Part shown: piece after piece, positions 1 to 4,386 of the stretch
Layout: each line of letters begins with the position of its first letter
Numbering within the stretch: position 1 is the stretch's first letter
DNA from: Elusimicrobiota bacterium
GTDB lineage: Bacteria > Elusimicrobiota > Elusimicrobia > UBA1565 > UBA9628
Reading direction: 5' to 3'
Assembly (NCBI GenBank): GCA_023700845.1
Contig: JAMPYD010000162.1
Span: 1 to 5,508 of the forward strand
Length of the DNA: 5,508 bases
Program-made: the position numbers and the translations under genes
Notes under the pieces: generated by a model
Databases searched by the model: none
The model's input: the letters and a program-made list of their open reading frames with translations, nothing else
Told to the model about the DNA's origin: nothing

Positions 1-9
1 ACGAGTTCA

Positions 10-100
10 CGCCCGCGGTCGGGGACACAGGAATCGAACCTGTAGCCTCTCCCACCCCAAGGGAGCGCTCTACCATTGAGCCAGTCCCCGACCGCGGGCG
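10..100. repeat. 17-bp perfect inverted repeat framing tRNA-Pro
   Basis: Bases 10-26 are exactly complementary to bases 84-100. Seven of the pairs (20-26 with 84-90) are the tRNA acceptor stem. The other ten join the 3' trailer (10-19, including discriminator A73) to the 5' leader (91-100). The precursor could therefore form one continuous 17-bp helix, with T-1 facing A73 and leader CGG facing trailer CCG. The next pair (9 with 101) does not match. No T-run follows on the minus strand within the nine remaining bases, so I cannot call it an intrinsic terminator. Whether it affects RNase P or 3'-end processing is inference. Confidence 0.9.
19..90 (-). tRNA. tRNA-Pro, anticodon GGG
   Basis: The minus strand folds into a full 72-nt cloverleaf. 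It has a 7-bp acceptor stem CGGGGAC/GTCCCCG, U8 and G9, and a 4-bp D stem GCTC/GAGC with a 7-nt loop AATGGTA. The anticodon stem is CTCCC/GGGAG around loop TTGGGGT, the variable region has 5 nt, and the T stem is ACAGG/CCTGT with loop TTCGATT. Anticodon positions 34-36 are GGG (plus-strand 56-58), so it decodes proline CCC and probably CCU. C1-G72 and discriminator A73 agree with known bacterial proline identity elements, and G36-G37 is the usual substrate of the m1G37 methylase TrmD. CCA is not encoded: the trailer after A73 reads CCG, so a CCA-adding enzyme is needed. The leader and trailer are complementary, as described in the inverted-repeat entry. Confidence 0.96.
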
Positions 101-110
101 CGACATGCGG

Positions 111-124
111 TCGGCGCCGGCCGA
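111..124 (-). other. Small GC hairpin in the pre-tRNA leader
   Basis: Bases 111-115 (TCGGC) pair with 120-124 (GCCGA) around a four-base loop. Two further G-C pairs are possible if A125 is bulged out. The hairpin lies between the putative tRNA promoter and the tRNA. No T-run follows it, so it does not look like an intrinsic terminator of the upstream genes. In DNA of this GC content a 5-bp stem can arise by chance. Confidence 0.3.
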
Positions 125-140
125 ACCACTCGTCACGGGT

Positions 141-170
141 ATTTTAATCCTTTGGCCCCCCCCGGCGCAA
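141..170 (-). promoter_or_regulatory. Putative sigma70-type promoter for tRNA-Pro
   Basis: On the minus strand TAAAAT (plus 141-146) matches the -10 consensus at five of six positions. TTGCGC (plus 165-170) is a weak -35 matching three of six. The spacer is 18 nt and contains eight consecutive G (plus 156-163). Transcription would start near 134, leaving a leader of about 44 nt before the tRNA at 90. It lies in the only AT-rich patch of the non-coding stretch between the MerR-type gene and the tRNA. The -10 is convincing, the -35 much less so. Confidence 0.45.
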
Positions 171-189
171 CTGTTTCGTGCGGCCGGAC

Positions 190-561
190 CTAGCGGCCCA
201 TCTCTTCGAGGATGGCCTTGAGCTCCTTGCGGACCTCGCGGAGGAGCTTGGCCTGGGCGCCGTCGGCGGGGGCGGGGCCGGTCAGGGGCGCGTCGAGCGC
301 GGTCTTCCCCCGCCGGCGGTCGATGAGCGCGCGGCGCGCGCCGGCGACCGTCATCTTTTTGCGCTGGAGCAGCTCCTTGATCTCGAGGACCAGCTCCAGG
401 TCGGCGCGGGAGTAGCGCCGGTGGCCGCCCTGCTTGCGCGACGGCTTGAGCTCTCCGAACTTGTTCTCCCAATAGCGCAGGGTATGAGGCGGAACCTGCG
501 CGAGCCGCGAGGCCTCGCGCATCGTGTAATAGTCGCGGTCCGGAAGAAACGGCAACTCCAC
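190..561 (-). CDS. Small MerR-type HTH transcriptional regulator
   Basis: This 123-residue protein is a probable DNA-binding regulator. Residues 11-65 form the MerR winged helix-turn-helix: YYTMREASRLAQVPPHTLRYWE is followed by the wing motif GGHRRYSRADLE (45-56), both typical of the family. A helical segment follows to about residue 84, then a Pro/Ala-rich linker (87-103) and a short charged helix (104-122) that could be a dimerising coiled coil. There is no cysteine and no effector-binding domain, so it is not a metal or drug sensor of the classic type, and the signal and target are unknown. The start is GTG at 561, five bases after the HU stop codon, with only a weak GAG for ribosome binding, which suggests translation coupled to HU. 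No ATG lies in frame upstream. Small MerR-like genes next to HU/IHF genes are, from memory, known in other bacteria. Confidence 0.88.
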   Translation of the reverse strand: MELPFLPDRDYYTMREASRLAQVPPHTLRYWENKFGELKPSRKQGGHRRYSRADLELVLEIKELLQRKKMTVAGARRALIDRRRGKTALDAPLTGPAPADGAQAKLLREVRKELKAILEEMGR

Positions 562-566
562 GATGA

Positions 567-827
567 TTACTCGAGCAGGTTCTTCGAGGCCTTGAAGCGC
601 ACGCCGCGCCGCGACGGGACGCTGACCTGCTCCCCGGTCTTCGGGTTGCGGCCGTTTCTCGGCTGGCGGGCCTTCACTCGGAAGGTCCCGAAGTTCGAGA
701 TCACGACCTTGTCTCCCTGGTTGAGCGACGCGCGGATCGTCTCGAAGGTCGTCTCCACCGCGAGGGCGGCCTCGCCCTTCGTGGTCAGGACTTTCGCGAC
801 GGCCTTGATGATGTCGAGGCGGTTCAT
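567..827 (-). CDS. HU/IHF family DNA-binding protein
   Basis: This 86-residue nucleoid protein is close to the family's usual 90. An N-terminal helical dimerisation region (1-40) is followed by the conserved core VVISNFGTFRVK (41-52). The beta-arm carries GRNPKTGE (59-66), whose proline (P62) is the residue that intercalates into bent DNA. The closing segment is RFKASKNL (77-84). Such proteins bind DNA as dimers, bend it and compact the nucleoid. The sequence does not distinguish HU from an IHF subunit. The reading frame is open far upstream, but the start is set at ATG 827. The HU fold begins there, a strong ribosome-binding site stands 7 nt before it, and the ATG overlaps the stop of the preceding DUF151 gene (ATGA), indicating coupled translation. 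It probably shares one transcript with its neighbours. Confidence 0.95.
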   Translation of the reverse strand: MNRLDIIKAVAKVLTTKGEAALAVETTFETIRASLNQGDKVVISNFGTFRVKARQPRNGRNPKTGEQVSVPSRRGVRFKASKNLLE

Positions 828-1444
828 TTGGGCTCTCCCCCTTCCTTTCCTTTGGGCGGCGGCTCGCCGCCCTCCGGCTTCTTCTTGAGATCCTTGAAGA
901 TGTCCTCGGGCTTGAGGCTCTTGAGGTCCTCCTTGAACTTGGAGACCTCGTCTTCCGAGATGGGCTTGTGCAGGGTCTGGCAGCGCTCGAAGACGCTCTC
1001 GTGGACCATGATCGGGCAGCCGGCGCGCACGGCGATGGCGATCGCGTCGGACGGGCGGCTGTCGAGCTGGACCGTCTTCTTGCCGTCGGACACGTGGACG
1101 CGCGCGTAGAAGGTGTTCTCCTTGATGTCGCTGACGACGATCTTCTTGACCTCGAAGCCGAGCTCCTGGATCGCGGCGAGCAAGAGGTCGTGCGTCAGCG
1201 GGCGCGGCAGGACGATGCCGGAGAAGCGGATCGCGATCGCCTGGCCCTCGGTGATGCCGATCCAGATGGGCAGCAGCCGGCTTCCCGACAGCTCTTCGAG
1301 GAAAATGATGCACTCGTTGACCGTGGTCGCGAGCGAGTAGATGCGGACCTCCTTCTCTCCCGTCCCGCCCTTCGGCGGGACAGGAGAGACTTCCTTATCC
1401 TTGTCCTTATCCTTGTCCTTGTCGCCGCCTTCCTTCTTGGCCAT
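824..1444 (-). CDS. Bifunctional nuclease family protein (DUF151)
   Basis: This 206-residue protein carries a DUF151/bifunctional nuclease domain at about residues 33-155. Recognisable blocks are LPIWIG (58-63), EGQAIAI (66-72), RPLTHDLL (81-88), TFYARVHV (111-118) and the signature LDSRPSDAIAIA (127-138). Plant members have been reported with combined RNase and DNase activity; in bacteria the role is poorly defined, so the activity is inferred. The domain is flanked by unusual tails. At the N-terminus is a lysine-aspartate repeat (residues 9-17) and a PVPPKGG linker. At the C-terminus is a charged region (163-206) ending in EGGEPPPKGKEGGEPK. Start ATG 1444 has a good GGAGA ribosome-binding site 6 nt upstream (plus 1451-1455). 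It follows gpsA by 12 nt and overlaps HU by 4 nt, so it sits inside the operon. No signal peptide is seen. Confidence 0.9.
   Translation of the reverse strand: MAKKEGGDKDKDKDKDKEVSPVPPKGGTGEKEVRIYSLATTVNECIIFLEELSGSRLLPIWIGITEGQAIAIRFSGIVLPRPLTHDLLLAAIQELGFEVKKIVVSDIKENTFYARVHVSDGKKTVQLDSRPSDAIAIAVRAGCPIMVHESVFERCQTLHKPISEDEVSKFKEDLKSLKPEDIFKDLKKKPEGGEPPPKGKEGGEPK
835..843 (-). promoter_or_regulatory. Ribosome-binding site deciding the HU start
   Basis: AAGGGGGAG on the minus strand ends 7 nt before ATG 827. It settles the start of the HU gene inside a much longer open frame. It also encodes part of the Gly/Lys-rich tail of the DUF151 protein, so the tail sequence is under double constraint. 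Confidence 0.7.
1392..1421. repeat. Hexanucleotide tandem repeat in the DUF151 gene
   Basis: Five consecutive 6-bp units read TCCTTR on the plus strand, where R is A, G, A, G, G. The first four units form two identical 12-bp copies. On the coding strand they specify the Asp-Lys repeat near the N-terminus of the DUF151 protein. Gain or loss of a unit keeps the reading frame and would only change the length of the charged tail. Confidence 0.85.
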
Positions 1445-1456
1445 ATGGGTTCTCCG

Positions 1457-2440
1457 TTAAAATCCGAGCGCCTTGAGCACGACCTTCGCGGGCGCGCCGC
1501 GCGTCGCGCGCCAGATCGCCTCGAGCAGGGGCGCTTTGACCTTATAGCGCCGGCACAGCTCCCGCGCGCTGGCGGAGGCCTCGATGCCCTCGACGATCGT
1601 GGGGATCTCGGCGAGCGCGCGCTTGGGCGTCAGGCCTCTCCCGAGCTTTTCTCCGAACCCCCGGTTGCGGGACTCGGGCGAGGTGCCGGTCGCGATCAGG
1701 TCGCCGAGGCCCGAAAGGCCGTAGATGGTGTTGTAGTGGCCGCCCCGGGCGTGGATGAGGCTCGCCATCTCGGCGAGCCCCTGCACGAGCAGGGCCGCCT
1801 TGGTGTTCGCGCCCGTCCCCAGACCGTCCAAAATACCGGCGCCGATGGCGATGGCGTTCTTCAATGAGCCGCCGAGCTCCACGCCGTGGCGGTCGGGCCA
1901 ATGGGTCACGTTGAGGGCGCCGCCGTCGAACAGGCGCACCAGGGCCTTCGCGTCGGCGCCTTCCGGTCCGCCGAGCATCATCCCCGTGGGAACGCCGCGG
2001 GCGACCTCGCGGGCGAAGGACGGGCCGGAGAGCGTCCAGACCTTGCCGCGGAGGGCGGGAAGCTCGCGGGAGATGATGTCGCCCATGGTGGCCAAGGTGT
2101 GGGGTTCGACGCCTTTGGACGCGTTGACGGCGACCGCGTTTTTCGGCAGACCGATCCCGCGAATGTTTTTCGCGGTCGCCGCCAACGCTCGGGACGGCAG
2201 GACGAACAACAAGACATCAACATCTTTGACGGCAACGGCAACGTCGTTGGTGACCTTGATGGCCCCATCCAAACGAAACCCGGGGATCTGCGCGTGACGA
2301 CGCGTTTTCTTCAGGGATTCGGCCAGCTTGGGAACAAATTCCCAGATCGTGACCTTCGCCTTCTTGTTGGCCAAATGTTGGGCCAGGACGCAGCCCCACA
2401 TCCCGCCGCCCAATACCGTTACCTTAAGCTGACGGGCCAT
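1457..2440 (-). CDS. gpsA: NAD(P)H-dependent glycerol-3-phosphate dehydrogenase
   Basis: This 327-residue cytosolic enzyme reduces dihydroxyacetone phosphate to sn-glycerol 3-phosphate, the backbone of phospholipids. The N-terminal Rossmann fold has VTVLGGGMWG (7-16). NASKG (106-110) and LSGPSFAREV (137-146) are family blocks. The substrate domain holds GGSLKNAIAIGAG (190-202) with the likely catalytic K194, NTKAAL (212-217), YGLSGLGDL (240-248) and SRNRGFG (257-263). The usual MPI motif near the end reads APL (303-305), and the usual TCTS reads TGTS (251-254); neither looks damaging. Length is near the usual 330-340. Start ATG 2440 is supported by AAGGAG 10 nt upstream and by the Rossmann motif beginning at once. 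It overlaps plsY by 17 bp, which supplies the acyl acceptor and the acyltransferase together from one transcript. Confidence 0.97.
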   Translation of the reverse strand: MARQLKVTVLGGGMWGCVLAQHLANKKAKVTIWEFVPKLAESLKKTRRHAQIPGFRLDGAIKVTNDVAVAVKDVDVLLFVLPSRALAATAKNIRGIGLPKNAVAVNASKGVEPHTLATMGDIISRELPALRGKVWTLSGPSFAREVARGVPTGMMLGGPEGADAKALVRLFDGGALNVTHWPDRHGVELGGSLKNAIAIGAGILDGLGTGANTKAALLVQGLAEMASLIHARGGHYNTIYGLSGLGDLIATGTSPESRNRGFGEKLGRGLTPKRALAEIPTIVEGIEASASARELCRRYKVKAPLLEAIWRATRGAPAKVVLKALGF

Positions 2441-3029
2441 GGATTCCCAGCTCCTTGTTCTCGATCAGACGTTTCAAATTGGGTATGTGTTTGTAGATGA
2501 TCAAAGCGCCGGCGACGCCCGCGGCGATGCAATAGGCCTGCTTGGCGCCGAGGGCGACGGCCGCGACGGGCAAGACAACCGCCGCCGTCATCGATCCGAC
2601 CGATATGTGGCCGGAGATCTTGACGGCGAGCGCGAACGCGGCGATCGTGACGGCCATCGGCCAGGGAAGCAGGGCGATGAAGACGCCCGCCGAGGTCGCC
2701 ACGCCCTTGCCGCCCTTGAAGCCGAGCAGCGGGGTCCAGTTGTGGCCGACGATCGCCGCGGCGCCGGCCGCGATGGCCAGCTCGGGCCGCCGCGGCTGAA
2801 GAGCCAGGCAGAGGTACACCGGCGCGTAGCCCTTGAGCGCGTCGACGGTCAAGGTGATGGCCCCGGCGAGCGCGCCCGCGTTGCGGTAGACGTTCGCGGT
2901 GCCGGGATTTCCCGAGCCGCGGGTGCGGATGTCGTATCCCTTGAGGCGTTTGACGACGAGATAGCCCGTGGGAATGCCGCCGGCGAAGTAGCCGAAGATG
3001 ATCAGGGCGGCGTCGCGGAAATCTATCAT
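2424..3029 (-). CDS. plsY: Glycerol-3-phosphate acyltransferase PlsY
   Basis: This 201-residue integral membrane enzyme transfers an acyl group from acyl-phosphate to glycerol 3-phosphate to make lysophosphatidic acid, in partnership with PlsX. All three family motifs are present. Motif 1 is GSGNPGTANV (38-47). Motif 2 begins GHNW (95-98) and runs through GFKGGKGVATSAG (103-115), the phosphate-binding loop. Motif 3 is HIPNLKRLIENKE (181-193). Hydrophobic segments lie near 8-28, 53-77, 84-97, 113-136, 143-160 and 163-180, fitting the multi-pass topology. In motif 3 the usual glycine of GxE is asparagine (N191), while the final Glu is kept. Start ATG 3029 is the only good in-frame start; its ribosome-binding site is weak (AGGA, 14 nt upstream). 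It precedes gpsA, whose product supplies its substrate. Confidence 0.96.
   Translation of the reverse strand: MIDFRDAALIIFGYFAGGIPTGYLVVKRLKGYDIRTRGSGNPGTANVYRNAGALAGAITLTVDALKGYAPVYLCLALQPRRPELAIAAGAAAIVGHNWTPLLGFKGGKGVATSAGVFIALLPWPMAVTIAAFALAVKISGHISVGSMTAAVVLPVAAVALGAKQAYCIAAGVAGALIIYKHIPNLKRLIENKELGIHGPSA
2451..2456 (-). promoter_or_regulatory. gpsA ribosome-binding site within plsY motif 3
   Basis: AAGGAG on the minus strand lies 10 nt before the gpsA ATG at 2440. The same six bases are the codons for K192 and E193 of PlsY, the end of its motif 3. The site confirms the gpsA start and the overlapping gene arrangement. Confidence 0.7.
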
Positions 3030-3084
3030 GATTTTCAGCGTTATCCTACCATGTCTTTGGCGGGATACTCCAGAGAATAACCTG
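3030..3084 (-). other. Short lower-GC spacer between hflX and plsY
   Basis: This 55-bp gap is the largest break in the gene string and is clearly poorer in GC than hflX before it. It carries the weak AGGA ribosome-binding sequence of plsY (plus 3044-3047). It also holds short complementary pieces, 3042-3046 with 3063-3067 and 3040-3044 with 3077-3081. I cannot find a convincing -35/-10 pair or a terminator with a T-run. An internal promoter for plsY and the genes after it is possible here but not shown. Confidence 0.4.
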
Positions 3085-4386
3085 TCAGGCCGCCGGAGTC
3101 AATAAGGACTGCAAACGGCTCCAGTTTTCCGCCGTGACCCGCAGGCGGAAGCGGATTTTTTCCCCCTTCACGGCGCGGTCGAGTATCTGCGCGGATTCGT
3201 ACAGGCGCGCGGTCCAGGCGCCGGCCGAGGCCGCGGGAGCGTCGATCTCGCGCAGCAGCCATTTCTTGGAGAGCGCCTCCTCGACGCGCGCGAGCACCGC
3301 GGGGATGCCGTCGCCGGACGCGGCGGACATCAGGATCGCGCCGGGGTAGCGCCGCGTCAGGTCGTCCCGCTCGGCGGCGCTGAGGCGGTCGGCCTTGTTG
3401 AAGGCCTCGACGCGCGGGATGCCCCCCGTCGCGAGCTCCTCGAGCGTGAGCTTGACCGAGGCGTGCTGGCCGTCGAGCTCCGGGGAGGAGGCGTCGTGGA
3501 CGGTGAGCAGGCAGTCGGCGGCCTCGACCTCCTCGAGGGTGGAGCGGAACGCGGCGATCAGGGAGGTCGGCAGGCGCTGGATGAAGCCGACGGTGTCCGT
3601 CATGACGGCCCAGCCGCCGCTCGGCAGGCGCACGCGGCGCGCGGTCGGGTCGAGCGTGGCGAACAGCTTGTCGTCGGCGTACGCGGCGTACTCGCCCGTC
3701 AGCTGGTTGAGCAAGGTCGACTTGCCCACGTTCGTGTAGCCGACGAGCGCCACCTGGGGCACGGGCACGCCGGCGCGCCGCTCGCGGCGCAGGCGGCGCG
3801 AGGCCCGCACGCGCTCGAGCTCGGCGCGCAGGTGCTTGATGCGGTATTGAATGTGGCGCTTCTCGTACTCGAGCTTGCGCTCGCCGGGGCCGCGCGTGCC
3901 GATGCCGCCGGCCTGCTGGGAGAACGCGCGGATGCCGGTCAGTCGCGGGAGCATGTAGGACAGCTGCGCCAGCTCGACCTGGAGGCTTCCCTCGCTCGTG
4001 CGCGCGCGCCGGGCGAAGATGTCGAGGATCAGGCGCGTCCGGTCGACGATCTTCACCTTCGGCAGCGCCTTCTCGAGGTTCTTCTGCTGGCCGGCGGTCA
4101 GCTCGAGGTCGAAGATCACGGTGCCCGCGCGCAGGCCGGCGCACATTCCCGCGATCTCCTCGACCTTGCCCTCGCCGACGAGCGTGGCGGAGCTGAAGCG
4201 CTGGAGCGCCTGGGTCGTCTCGCCGACGACCAGCGCGCCCGCGGTCTCCACCAGGCGCTTGAGCTCCTCGAGGCTCGTGCGGATGACGTCCGTCTGCGAC
4301 TTGGGGCCGACGCCGACGAGGACCGCGCGCTCGATCGGAGCGCGGGTCTCGCGGGAGACGTTCCTGACGCCGGTCTTGCGGGCCAT
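3085..4386 (-). CDS. hflX: Ribosome-associated GTPase HflX
   Basis: This 433-residue protein is close to E. coli HflX (426). HflX binds the large ribosomal subunit and splits stalled or stress-inactivated 70S ribosomes. The N-terminal HflX domain (about 18-200) includes LVGEGKVEEIAG (69-80), DLELTAGQQKNLE (93-105), DRTRLILDIFARRA (115-128), and the glycine-rich GGIGTRGPGERKLE (160-173) leading into a basic helical linker. The G domain has G1 GYTNVGKST (216-224), a switch I threonine in FATLDPT (242-248), G3 DTVGF (264-268), G4 NKAD (330-333) and G5 SAASG (354-358); all nucleotide-binding motifs look intact. A small C-terminal domain follows (about 388-433). The open frame runs far upstream, but the start is placed at ATG 4386, where it overlaps the preceding stop by one base (TGATG) and just precedes the HflX domain. 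A Shine-Dalgarno is weak (GAGG, 13 nt away), so reinitiation from the upstream gene is likely. Confidence 0.95.
   Translation of the reverse strand: MARKTGVRNVSRETRAPIERAVLVGVGPKSQTDVIRTSLEELKRLVETAGALVVGETTQALQRFSSATLVGEGKVEEIAGMCAGLRAGTVIFDLELTAGQQKNLEKALPKVKIVDRTRLILDIFARRARTSEGSLQVELAQLSYMLPRLTGIRAFSQQAGGIGTRGPGERKLEYEKRHIQYRIKHLRAELERVRASRRLRRERRAGVPVPQVALVGYTNVGKSTLLNQLTGEYAAYADDKLFATLDPTARRVRLPSGGWAVMTDTVGFIQRLPTSLIAAFRSTLEEVEAADCLLTVHDASSPELDGQHASVKLTLEELATGGIPRVEAFNKADRLSAAERDDLTRRYPGAILMSAASGDGIPAVLARVEEALSKKWLLREIDAPAASAGAWTARLYESAQILDRAVKGEKIRFRLRVTAENWSRLQSLLTPAA

Noticed and set aside
19..90. tRNA as an integration site for a mobile element
   Set aside because: No integrase gene and no second copy of the tRNA 3' end is present in the window; the flanking repeat is inverted, not direct.
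91..189. Intrinsic terminator after the MerR-type gene
   Set aside because: The small hairpin at 111-124 has no T-run after it on the minus strand, so the operon's end is not visible here.
178..888. Long plus-strand open frame opposite the MerR-type and HU genes
   Set aside because: Its translation is rich in Arg, Ala and Leu without family motifs and lies antisense to well-supported genes; high GC gives long shadow frames.
828..1313. Upstream extension of the HU reading frame
   Set aside because: It overlaps the DUF151 domain out of frame and reads as basic low-complexity sequence; HU starts at ATG 827 with its own ribosome-binding site.
2441..2500. Internal promoter upstream of gpsA
   Set aside because: TTGATC with a 17-nt spacer leads to CAATTT, which matches the -10 consensus too poorly to support.
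3040..3081. Possible hairpin terminator or attenuator between hflX and plsY
   Set aside because: The stems are only 5 bp, the loops are long, the two pairings are mutually exclusive and no T-run follows.
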